A stretch of DNA of 5,329 nt from Betaproteobacteria bacterium (lineage in GTDB: Bacteria; Pseudomonadota; Gammaproteobacteria; Burkholderiales; Burkholderiaceae_C): contig RFWA01000193.1 in the NCBI GenBank assembly GCA_009922295.1, positions 1 through 5,329 on the forward strand. The letters are read 5' to 3'. Below, in pieces: positions 1 through 5,329 of this stretch. The position numbers and the translations under genes are program-made. Position 1 is the stretch's first letter, and the number at the start of each line of letters is the position of its first letter. Under the pieces are notes generated by a model that was not told the origin of the DNA, made no database searches, and saw nothing but the letters and a program-made list of their open reading frames with translations.

Positions 1-875
1 ATGTGCGCCGGCGCACCAACCGCCTGCCGCTGGGCAGCGCCGCGCTGGCCGGCACCACCTACCCGCTGGACCGCGAGCGGGTGGCGCGCACCCTGGGCAT
101 GGTGGACGAGCAGGGCCTGCCGCAGGTCTGCCAGAACAGCCTCGACGCGGTGAGCGACCGCGACTTTGCGATTGAATTCACCGCCGCCGCCAGCCTGTGC
201 ATGGTGCACATCAGCCGGCTGAGCGAGGAGCTGATCCTCTGGATGAGCCAGAACTTCGGCTTTATCAAAATCGCCGACCGCTTCACCACCGGCAGTTCCA
301 TCATGCCTCAGAAGAAAAACCCCGATGTGCCCGAGCTGGCGCGCGGCAAGACAGGCCGCGTGGTGGGGCACCTGATGGGCCTGATCACGCTCATGAAGGG
401 CCAGCCGCTGGCCTACAACAAGGACAACCAGGAAGACAAAGAGCCGCTGTTTGACACCGTGGACACCCTCAAGGACACGCTGCGCATTTTTGCGGAGATG
501 ATTGGCGGCCAGCTTGACCCCACCAGCGGGCAAAAAAGCGGCGGCATCACGGTCAACCCGGAGGCGATGGAGCACGCGGCGCGCAAAGGCTATGCCACCG
601 CCACCGACCTGGCCGACTACCTGGTCAAAAAAGGCCTGCCGTTTCGCGACGCGCATGAAACCGTGGCCCACGCCGTCAAGGCCGCGCAGGCCCAGCAACT
701 CGACCTGTCCGAGCTGCCGCTGGCGACCCTGCAACAATTCCACCCGCAGATCGGAGCCGATGTGTTCGAGGTGCTTAGCCTGCGCGGTTCCCTCAACGCC
801 CGCAACACCCTGGGCGGCACGGCGCCGGCGCAGGTGCAGGCGCAGATTGCGCGGCACCGAGTACGGCTGGCGTAA
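1..875 (+). CDS. argH: Argininosuccinate lyase, C-terminal part (5' end outside window)
   Basis: This enzyme cleaves argininosuccinate to arginine and fumarate, the last step of arginine biosynthesis, in the cytoplasm as a homotetramer. Reading frame 3 is open from the left edge to a TAA at 873-875, giving 290 residues. The family is usually about 460 residues, so roughly 170 N-terminal residues are missing. The GTG at position 3 is an internal Val codon, not a start. Visible motifs are PLGSAALAGT (in-window residues 9-18) and the fumarase/aspartase-superfamily signature GSSIMPQKKNP (97-107), whose serine pair at 98-99 lies on the mobile catalytic loop. It is followed by ELARGKTGR (111-119), and YNKDNQEDKEP (138-148) is a typical ArgH helix segment. 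The C-terminal ArgH domain (TATDLADYLVKKGLPFR and onward, about 198-265) is intact. Nothing suggests damage. The next gene starts 34 bp downstream, so co-transcription is plausible. Confidence 0.97.
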   Translation, partial: VRRRTNRLPLGSAALAGTTYPLDRERVARTLGMVDEQGLPQVCQNSLDAVSDRDFAIEFTAAASLCMVHISRLSEELILWMSQNFGFIKIADRFTTGSSIMPQKKNPDVPELARGKTGRVVGHLMGLITLMKGQPLAYNKDNQEDKEPLFDTVDTLKDTLRIFAEMIGGQLDPTSGQKSGGITVNPEAMEHAARKGYATATDLADYLVKKGLPFRDAHETVAHAVKAAQAQQLDLSELPLATLQQFHPQIGADVFEVLSLRGSLNARNTLGGTAPAQVQAQIARHRVRLA

Positions 876-909
876 ACCAGATACTGACGACCTAAGAAAG
901 CCCACCATC

Positions 910-1806
910 ATGACCCCTCAAATGCAAAACATCCTCGTGCTCAGCATCATTGCCGGGTTCCTGGGCATGGAGCTGGCGACCCGGCGCTACCAGGCCACGG
1001 TAACCGCTACAGCAAATGACACCAAGCTGGAACTACTCATGTTCCTCAGCCTGATTGCCATCTGCCAGCCCGTGGCTCTGCTCAGCACCAATGCCCTTGG
1101 CGTCTGGCTGGCGCCGGGCTACCGGGATGCGCTGGTGAACCTACCCTGGTGGGGCATGGTGGCGATATTGCTGGTGGGCGACGACCTGACCCAGTACCTG
1201 TGGCATCGCGCCTCCCACTCGGCGCTGCTTTGGCCCTTGCACCGGGCTCACCACACCGCGGAGTACATGAGCATTCGCGTCACCTACCGCAACAACTTCT
1301 TTTACTACCTGATGATGCCGGGTCTATGGATTGCCGGCGTACTGACCTACCTGGGTTTTGGCCCGGTCTATGCCGCCTATGTGGTGGTCAAGCTGCTGGT
1401 CATCATGGGGGCGCACTGCGCCTGGCGCTGGGACGAACCGCTCTACCGAATCCGCGTGCTGCGGCCGCTGATGTGGCTGGTGGAGCGCACCATTTCAACG
1501 CCGGCCACCCACTGGGCGCACCATGCCCTAACCAATTCAGACGGCATCGGCAATTACAAAGGCAACTTCGGCAATCTGCTGTTTGTCTGGGACCTCATTT
1601 TTGGCACCGCCCACATCACCCGGCGATATCCGGCCCAGGTGGGCCTGCAAGACGATCTGGTGCACGGCCAGGAGCGCTGGTACCACCAGATGTTTTATCC
1701 GCTGCTGCAATCCAGCCGGGCCAACTCGGCTTTGCGCTCCGGCGGGCGGGCCTACGCGGCCGCTGAGACATCGCCCGACGGGCCTGCGGGGCATACCACG
1801 CCTTGA
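910..1806 (+). CDS. Sterol desaturase / fatty acid hydroxylase family membrane protein
   Basis: A 298-residue integral-membrane protein of the fatty acid hydroxylase superfamily (PF04116 type), which uses a histidine-bound di-iron centre and O2 to hydroxylate or desaturate lipids. Three histidine clusters are visible: HRASH at 99-103, HRAHH at 111-115 and HWAHH at 201-205, with a further His at 169; DD at 91-92 precedes the first cluster, as is typical. Hydrophobic segments lie at about 6-22, 41-60, 80-96, 130-150 and 153-168, so the active site should face the cytoplasm. The last ~30 residues (about 268-298) are Ala/Gly/Ser/Pro-rich and look disordered. The open frame extends upstream to 502, but that part overlaps argH and reads as low-complexity shadow, so I chose ATG 910, preceded by a weak purine stretch AAGAAAG (894-900). 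ATG 922 is an alternative. The substrate cannot be told from sequence; sterol, carotenoid and ornithine-lipid-type roles are all possible. Confidence 0.9.
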   Translation: MTPQMQNILVLSIIAGFLGMELATRRYQATVTATANDTKLELLMFLSLIAICQPVALLSTNALGVWLAPGYRDALVNLPWWGMVAILLVGDDLTQYLWHRASHSALLWPLHRAHHTAEYMSIRVTYRNNFFYYLMMPGLWIAGVLTYLGFGPVYAAYVVVKLLVIMGAHCAWRWDEPLYRIRVLRPLMWLVERTISTPATHWAHHALTNSDGIGNYKGNFGNLLFVWDLIFGTAHITRRYPAQVGLQDDLVHGQERWYHQMFYPLLQSSRANSALRSGGRAYAAAETSPDGPAGHTTP

Positions 1807-1850
1807 GGCCTTGCCAGGCAATGGGTTGATCTCGACCTAACCAATACCCC

Positions 1851-2498
1851 ATGTGCAGCCACTACCAGGGCGTCAAAGACCAGGAGCGCTTTCGCCGCCA
1901 TTTCGGGGTGGCCATGCCGCCTGACCCGGGCCGCGAAGACCTCTGGCCGGGCTATGCGGGCAGTTTCATCCGTCGTCACCCGCTGGCGGAGGTGGGCGAC
2001 GAGGCCGTGCCGCCGCTGGAGGCACTGACCGGCCTGTTCGGCCTAGTGCCGCACTGGTCAGCCGACACCAAGATCGCCCGCCACACCTACAACGCGCGCA
2101 GCGAGACGGTTGCCGTCAAACCCAGTTTTCGTGATGCCTGGAAGCACGGCCAGCACTGCATCATCCCGGCAGAGGCCTTTTTTGAACCCGACTGGCGCAG
2201 CGGCCGCGCCATAGCCACCCGCATTGCCAGTGCCGAGGGCGAACCGCTGGGCATCGCCGGCCTGTGGGCGCGCTGGCGCTCGCCGCAAGGCGAGCTGGTG
2301 CACAGCTACACCATGCTCACCATCAACGCCGAAGCACACCCGCTGATGCAGCAGTTTCACAAGCCCGGTGATGAAAAGCGCATGGTGGTGATTTTGGCGC
2401 CACAGCATTACCAAGGCTGGTTGGCCGCGGCGCCGGTCGACTCCCCGAGTTTTTTACGTGCTTGGCCAGCGGAGGGTCTGGTTACACAGACGCCCTGA
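1851..2498 (+). CDS. SRAP domain protein (YedK/HMCES-like abasic-site crosslinker, DUF159)
   Basis: A 215-residue SRAP-family protein. Known members bind abasic sites in single-stranded DNA and form a covalent thiazolidine link through Cys2 after Met removal, shielding the lesion; they are often termed SOS response-associated peptidases. ATG 1851 is chosen because it puts Cys at position 2, which the chemistry requires. Other expected residues are present: NARSET at 81-86 (Asn81, Arg83), Glu112 in AFFEPDW, matching the catalytic Glu of E. coli YedK, and His170 before RMVVIL. Departures from YedK are MCSHY instead of MCGRF, WPGYAGSFIRR where YedK has its NVAPGT segment, and about four extra residues between His170 and RMVVIL. 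I recall this as a recurring proteobacterial subtype. There is no Shine-Dalgarno in the 44-bp gap after the hydroxylase gene, so translation may be coupled or weak. No LexA-like box is visible nearby. Confidence 0.93.
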   Translation: MCSHYQGVKDQERFRRHFGVAMPPDPGREDLWPGYAGSFIRRHPLAEVGDEAVPPLEALTGLFGLVPHWSADTKIARHTYNARSETVAVKPSFRDAWKHGQHCIIPAEAFFEPDWRSGRAIATRIASAEGEPLGIAGLWARWRSPQGELVHSYTMLTINAEAHPLMQQFHKPGDEKRMVVILAPQHYQGWLAAAPVDSPSFLRAWPAEGLVTQTP

Positions 2499-2502
2499 GC
2501 CC

Positions 2503-2529
2503 TTAGGGTCGCTTGTCTCGCGCTACAGT
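2503..2529 (+). promoter_or_regulatory. Possible promoter for the DUF1499 gene, positioned for a leaderless transcript
   Basis: TACAGT at 2524-2529 matches four of six bases of a sigma-70 -10 hexamer. The only -35 candidate, TTAGGG at 2503-2508, is poor, with a 15-bp spacer. Transcription would start at about 2535-2537, essentially on the ATG at 2537. No Shine-Dalgarno precedes that ATG. Weak evidence, noted mainly because dinB shows the same spacing. Confidence 0.22.
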
Positions 2530-2536
2530 GGTGGTT

Positions 2537-2989
2537 ATGACACTACGCTCCTTACCCCACGCCCAATGGCTCGTCAAACTGACGCCCCTGCTGCTCACCC
2601 TGCTACTCACCCTGCTGGCACCTCCGAGCAGCATGGCGCAGGAGGCCGAGCCCCTGCCCTGCGACAGCCCCAGCAATTGCGTCAATTCGGCGAGCGAAGG
2701 GTTGGCGCCCCTGGTCTATGCCGGGGATGCTGCGCGCGGCCTGGCTCTGCTCAAAGCCACGCTAACCCATTTTCCTGAGGCTACCGTCACGGCCAGCGGG
2801 CCGCTGCGGCTGGAGTTAATTTTTCGAACCATGCTGGGCTTCAAGGACGAGGTGGTCTTTGTGTTGGACCCGGCGGGGCAAAGAATCCAGTTTCGCTCTC
2901 GCTCGCTCATGGGTCGCTACGACTTCGGCAAGAATCGCTCGCGCATGGTGGCTGTTGTGACGCAATTTCAGGCTGAAGCCCGAAACTGA
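2537..2989 (+). CDS. DUF1499 family exported protein
   Basis: A 150-residue protein of the uncharacterised DUF1499 family. From ATG 2537 the N-terminus is a classic Sec signal peptide: a basic start (Arg4, Lys14), a Leu-rich core at about 16-28, and a likely signal peptidase I cut after SSMA (34). The mature protein is then about 116 residues and periplasmic. The family hallmark CDSPSNCVNS (42-51) follows, with two cysteines (42 and 48) that could pair. The conserved C-terminal half contains DEVVFVLDPAGQRIQFRSRS (104-123) and GRYDFGKNRSRM (126-137), which match the family's beta-strand core and its DFG-N-R motif. An in-frame TTG at 2513 would add eight residues ahead of the signal peptide and is less likely. 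It lies 38 bp after the SRAP gene. The function of the family is unknown and the neighbours do not clarify it. Confidence 0.85.
   Translation: MTLRSLPHAQWLVKLTPLLLTLLLTLLAPPSSMAQEAEPLPCDSPSNCVNSASEGLAPLVYAGDAARGLALLKATLTHFPEATVTASGPLRLELIFRTMLGFKDEVVFVLDPAGQRIQFRSRSLMGRYDFGKNRSRMVAVVTQFQAEARN
2588..2623 (+). repeat. Imperfect 12-bp tandem repeat encoding the signal-peptide core
   Basis: Three head-to-tail 12-bp units lie at 2588-2599 (CTGCTGCTCACC), 2600-2611 (CTGCTACTCACC) and 2612-2623 (CTGCTGGCACCT). The first two differ by one base; the third has diverged. They encode the Leu-Leu-Leu-Thr repeat of the DUF1499 signal peptide. Unit gain or loss would keep the frame and change only the hydrophobic core length. 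Confidence 0.7.
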
Positions 2990-3096
2990 TCACAAGCTGC
3001 TGCACAGATTCACTTTTTTTCAGTAGAGCTGCAGCAAATTTCAGCGTCGACTCTGGATGCAGGCCTTACCATTCGAACAAGAACAAGGAGACTCCG
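2990..3096 (+). other. Intergenic leader of the hydroxy-acid dehydrogenase gene
   Basis: This is the longest non-coding gap in the window (107 bp) and is visibly less GC-rich than its surroundings. It contains a run of seven T (3014-3020) and a 7-bp inverted repeat, TGCTGCA (2998-3004) with TGCAGCA (3030-3036), separated by 25 bases. The T-run lies inside the loop, so this is not a standard terminator. I could not assign a confident -35/-10 pair, nor an LldR-like operator. It probably holds the promoter of the downstream gene, since that gene has its own strong ribosome binding site. Confidence 0.4.
3085..3090 (+). promoter_or_regulatory. Strong Shine-Dalgarno AAGGAG
   Basis: AAGGAG sits six bases before ATG 3097 and fixes the start of the hydroxy-acid dehydrogenase. 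It is the only good Shine-Dalgarno ahead of any start in this window, suggesting efficient translation of that gene. Confidence 0.85.
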
Positions 3097-4245
3097 ATGC
3101 CCGTGATCACCCATATTGAAGACCTGCGTGTACTGGCCCAAAAGCGTGTGCCGCGCATGTTTTACGACTACGCCGACTCAGGCTCCTGGACCGAATCAAC
3201 CTATCGCGCCAACGAGAGCGACTTCCAGCGCATCAAGCTGCGTCAGCGGGTGGCGGTCAACATGGAAAACCGCAGCACCGCCAGCACCATGATCGGGCAG
3301 CCGGTGGCGATGCCGGTGGCGATTGCGCCCACCGGCCTGACGGGCATGCAACATGCCGACGGCGAGATCCTGGGGGCGCTGGCGGCCAAAAAATTTGGTA
3401 TTCCTTTCACCCTGTCCACGATGAGCATCTGCTCGATCGAAGACATCGCCGAAGCCACCGGCGGCCACCCATTTTGGTTTCAGCTGTACGTGATGAAAGA
3501 CCGCGGCTTCATTGAGCGCCTGATCGATCGGGCCAAGGCGGCCCACTGTTCAGCGTTGGTGATCACGCTGGACCTTCAAATTCTGGGGCAGCGCCACAAG
3601 GACCTCAAAAACGGCCTGTCTGCGCCACCCAAAATGACGCTGGCCAACCTGATCAACATTGCCAGCAAGCCGCGCTGGGCCTTGGGCATGCTGGGTACCC
3701 AGCGGCGCCAGTTCGGCAACATCGTCGGTCATGTCAGCGGGGTGGAAAACATGGGGTCCTTGAGCGAGTGGACGGCCAAGCAGTTTGACCCGGCGCTGAA
3801 CTGGGGCGACGTCGAATGGATCAAAAAGCGCTGGGGCGGCAAGATCATCCTCAAAGGCATCCAGGACGTGGAAGACGCCCGCCTGGCTGTGGCCAGTGGC
3901 GCAGACGCGCTGATCGTCTCCAACCACGGCGGGCGCCAGCTCGACGGCGCGCAGTCCTCCATCGGGGCGCTGCCGGCCATCGTGGACGCTGTAGGCTCGC
4001 AGATCGAGGTGCACATGGACGGCGGCATCCGCAGCGGGCAGGATGTGCTCAAAGCCCGTGCCCTGGGTGCGCGTGGCACCTACATCGGCCGCGCCTTCTT
4101 GTACGGCTTGGGCGCCATGGGCGAGGCCGGCGTGACCAAGGCCTTGGAGATTATTCACAAGGAGCTGGACCTGACCATGGCTTTTTGTGGCCATACCCAG
4201 ATCGACCGGGTGGATCAGCGCATTTTGTTGCCCGGCAGCTACTGA
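3097..4245 (+). CDS. lldD: FMN-dependent alpha-hydroxy-acid dehydrogenase, probably L-lactate dehydrogenase
   Basis: A complete 382-residue TIM-barrel flavoenzyme of the glycolate oxidase/L-lactate dehydrogenase (LldD) family. It oxidises an L-2-hydroxy acid to the 2-keto acid with FMN. Seen residues: Tyr25 (in YDYADSG), QLYV with Tyr131, Asp159 (TLDL), Lys253 (LKG, flavin N1 side), the active-site signature SNHGGRQLDG (275-284) with catalytic base His277 and substrate-carboxylate Arg280, and the FMN-phosphate motifs DGGIRSG (308-314) and GRAF (331-334). The length matches LldD, with no fused cytochrome domain and no signal peptide. The stretch NIVGH...DPALNWGDVEWI resembles LldD more than glycolate oxidase. 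The position equivalent to glycolate oxidase Arg164 is Gln165, so the exact substrate (lactate, glycolate, mandelate or another) is uncertain and the symbol is tentative. The lldP permease and lldR regulator genes are not in the window, and the gene looks monocistronic. Confidence 0.9.
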   Translation: MPVITHIEDLRVLAQKRVPRMFYDYADSGSWTESTYRANESDFQRIKLRQRVAVNMENRSTASTMIGQPVAMPVAIAPTGLTGMQHADGEILGALAAKKFGIPFTLSTMSICSIEDIAEATGGHPFWFQLYVMKDRGFIERLIDRAKAAHCSALVITLDLQILGQRHKDLKNGLSAPPKMTLANLINIASKPRWALGMLGTQRRQFGNIVGHVSGVENMGSLSEWTAKQFDPALNWGDVEWIKKRWGGKIILKGIQDVEDARLAVASGADALIVSNHGGRQLDGAQSSIGALPAIVDAVGSQIEVHMDGGIRSGQDVLKARALGARGTYIGRAFLYGLGAMGEAGVTKALEIIHKELDLTMAFCGHTQIDRVDQRILLPGSY

Positions 4246-4285
4246 AACTTGCCCAAATCAAGGGCGGGGGCTGATTGATGCAGGC

Positions 4286-4312
4286 TTGGCGCTGAAACCG
4301 GCTTGCTATCCT
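4286..4312 (+). promoter_or_regulatory. Possible extended -10 promoter for dinB, positioned for a leaderless transcript
   Basis: TATCCT at 4307-4312 matches four of six -10 bases and is preceded by TGC (4304-4306), an extended -10 element. TTGGCG at 4286-4291 is a partial -35 with a short 15-bp spacer. A start about seven bases past the hexamer falls at 4318-4320, just before ATG 4321, and there is no Shine-Dalgarno. No CTGT-N8-ACAG LexA box is visible in the 75-bp gap. Confidence 0.3.
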
Positions 4313-4320
4313 CGGCGGCC

Positions 4321-5329
4321 ATGAGCTCCCACATCCGCCGCATCGCTCACCTGGACATGGACGCGTTTTACGCGTCGGTTGAGTTGCTGCGCTACCCGCA
4401 GCTCAAGGGCCTGCCGGTGGTGATCGGCGGCGGCCGACGCAACGAAGACGATTTGCTGGCGCGGCTGAACCAGGAACGGCCAGAAAGGCTCTGGACCATG
4501 GCCGACCTGGGACGCATCCCCATCGATTTTTTCCCGCGGCTGACCGGCTACACCGGACGTGGCGTGATCACCACCGCCACCTACCCGGCGCGGCAGTTTG
4601 GCGTGGGCTCGGCCATGGGCCTGATGAAAGCCGCCCGGCTGTGCCCTCAGGCCATTTTGTTGCCGGTGGACTTTGCCGAGTACCGAAAGTACTCCCGCGC
4701 CTTCAAGGCCATCGTGACCGAGATCGCGCCGGTGATGGAAGACCGGGGTGTGGACGAGGTCTACGTCGACTTTACCGACGTGCCCGGCGGCCAACGCGAA
4801 GGCGGGCGCGTGCTCGCGCGCCTGATCCAGAAAAGCATCTTCGACCAAACCGGCCTCACTTGTTCGGTCGGCGTGGCACCCAACAAGCTACTGGCCAAAA
4901 TGGCCAGTGAGTTCAACAAGCCCAAGGGCATTTCCATCGTGCACGAGGCCGACCTGGCCGACATGATCTGGCCACTGGCCTGCCGCAAGATCAACGGCAT
5001 TGGCCCAAAAGCGGACGAAAAGCTCAAAGGACTGGGCATCGAGACCATTGGACAACTGGCCCAAAAGGACATGGGCTGGCTGACCAGCCACTTCGGTCCG
5101 CGCACCAGTGCCTGGCTGCATGACGCTGCCCATGGCCGAGATGAGCGACCGGTGGTGACCGAGAGCGAGCCGGTGTCCATGAGCCGCGAAACCACGTTTG
5201 AGCGTGACCTGCACGCCGTGCACGACCGCGCAGAGCTGGGGGCCATCTTCACCCGGCTGTGCGCTCAGGTGGCCGACGACCTGCAGCGCAAGGGTTATGT
5301 CGGACGCACCATCGGCATCAAGCTGCGCT
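4321..5329 (+). CDS. dinB: DNA polymerase IV (Y-family translesion polymerase), 3' end outside window
   Basis: The frame is open from ATG 4321 to the right edge (336 codons plus one base, no stop). DinB copies past damaged bases with low fidelity and no proofreading. Palm motifs are HLDMDAFYASVE (10-21), with metal-binding Asp12 and Tyr17 at the steric-gate position, and GVDEVYVD (123-130) with Asp125/Glu126. Others are TTATYPAR (84-91), CSVGVAPNKLLAKMASEFNKPKG (161-183), the thumb helix-hairpin-helix INGIGPKADEKLKGLGI (204-220), and the start of the little-finger domain at about 262 (SEPVSMSRETTFERDL). Residues about 40-78 are an insertion absent from E. coli DinB, in the finger domain. Roughly the last 60-80 residues, including most of the little finger and any beta-clamp motif, lie outside. 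The 75-bp gap to the upstream dehydrogenase gene and its own promoter-like element suggest separate transcription. ATG 4321 fits the family N-terminus. Confidence 0.95.
   Translation, partial: MSSHIRRIAHLDMDAFYASVELLRYPQLKGLPVVIGGGRRNEDDLLARLNQERPERLWTMADLGRIPIDFFPRLTGYTGRGVITTATYPARQFGVGSAMGLMKAARLCPQAILLPVDFAEYRKYSRAFKAIVTEIAPVMEDRGVDEVYVDFTDVPGGQREGGRVLARLIQKSIFDQTGLTCSVGVAPNKLLAKMASEFNKPKGISIVHEADLADMIWPLACRKINGIGPKADEKLKGLGIETIGQLAQKDMGWLTSHFGPRTSAWLHDAAHGRDERPVVTESEPVSMSRETTFERDLHAVHDRAELGAIFTRLCAQVADDLQRKGYVGRTIGIKLR

Noticed and set aside
502..909. Upstream extension of the hydroxylase reading frame to an ATG at 502
   Set aside because: It lies wholly inside the argH coding region and translates to low-complexity Pro/Arg/Ser-rich sequence; the recognisable membrane protein starts at 910.
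1807..1850. TTGCC-A-GGCAA inverted repeat in the gap before the SRAP gene
   Set aside because: A one-base loop and five-base arms make a stable hairpin impossible as drawn, and no T-run follows.
2500..2508. Palindrome CCCTTAGGG just after the SRAP stop codon
   Set aside because: A four-base stem with a one-base loop cannot act as a terminator, no T-run follows, and short palindromes are common by chance.
2513..2536. TTG at 2513 as the start of the DUF1499 gene
   Set aside because: It would put eight extra residues before a normal signal peptide; ATG 2537 gives a standard n-region and no Shine-Dalgarno favours the TTG.
3550..4194. Minus-strand open frame of 214 codons opposite the hydroxy-acid dehydrogenase
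   Set aside because: It is antisense to a clear enzyme gene, the product has no recognisable motif, and long antisense frames are expected in GC-rich DNA.
4246..4320. Search for a terminator between the hydroxy-acid dehydrogenase and dinB
   Set aside because: Only a 4-bp GCCC/GGGC pairing with a seven-base loop (4251-4265) and no following T-run is present, which is not convincing.
4306..4848. Minus-strand open frame of 180 codons opposite dinB
   Set aside because: The plus strand encodes unmistakable Y-family polymerase motifs; the antisense product is His/Gly/Gln-rich shadow sequence.
4761..5252. Second minus-strand open frame opposite dinB (163 codons)
   Set aside because: It lies opposite the conserved palm/thumb part of DinB and its Ser/Arg-rich product has no family resemblance.
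1..5329. Mobile elements, CRISPR arrays, tRNA/rRNA genes, toxin-antitoxin or defence genes
   Set aside because: No transposase or integrase motifs, regularly spaced repeats, cloverleaf sequences or defence-type domains were seen; the window is almost fully occupied by six recognisable genes.

Overview
The window is GC-rich, densely coding and entirely plus-strand. It reads as chromosomal DNA of a betaproteobacterium, most likely Burkholderiales/Comamonadaceae (a Rhodoferax- or Polaromonas-like organism). That placement rests on the look of the proteins (the ArgH sequence, the SRAP subtype, the FMN hydroxy-acid dehydrogenase and the DinB with an enlarged finger loop) and is inference from memory, not a search.

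Layout: (1) 1-875, the C-terminal ~290 residues of argininosuccinate lyase (argH), cut by the window's left edge. (2) 910-1806, an integral-membrane di-iron fatty-acid hydroxylase/sterol-desaturase-family protein, 34 bp after argH and probably co-transcribed with it. (3) 1851-2498, a SRAP (YedK/HMCES-type) abasic-site-crosslinking protein with all the expected catalytic residues but a variant subfamily architecture. (4) 2537-2989, a small secreted DUF1499 protein with a signal peptide. (5) 2990-3096, a 107-bp leader with a strong Shine-Dalgarno. (6) 3097-4245, an FMN-dependent L-lactate/alpha-hydroxy-acid dehydrogenase. (7) 4321 to the right edge, DNA polymerase IV (dinB), truncated by the window. 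dinB has no in-window stop codon, so an ORF search requiring a stop would miss it.

The genes do not form one obvious pathway. They cover arginine biosynthesis, membrane lipid modification, DNA-damage tolerance (SRAP and DinB, separated by two unrelated genes), an envelope protein of unknown role, and lactate/hydroxy-acid oxidation. There is no sign of mobile elements, CRISPR, tRNA/rRNA or phage genes. It looks like an ordinary core-genome neighbourhood.

Points deserving a second look are modest: a ~38-residue insertion in the DinB finger domain, the divergent SRAP subtype, a pair of genes (DUF1499 and dinB) whose best -10-like hexamers sit 7-8 bp before the ATG with no Shine-Dalgarno (possible leaderless transcripts), and a substitution at one substrate-side position of the hydroxy-acid dehydrogenase. 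I found no convincing new system here.
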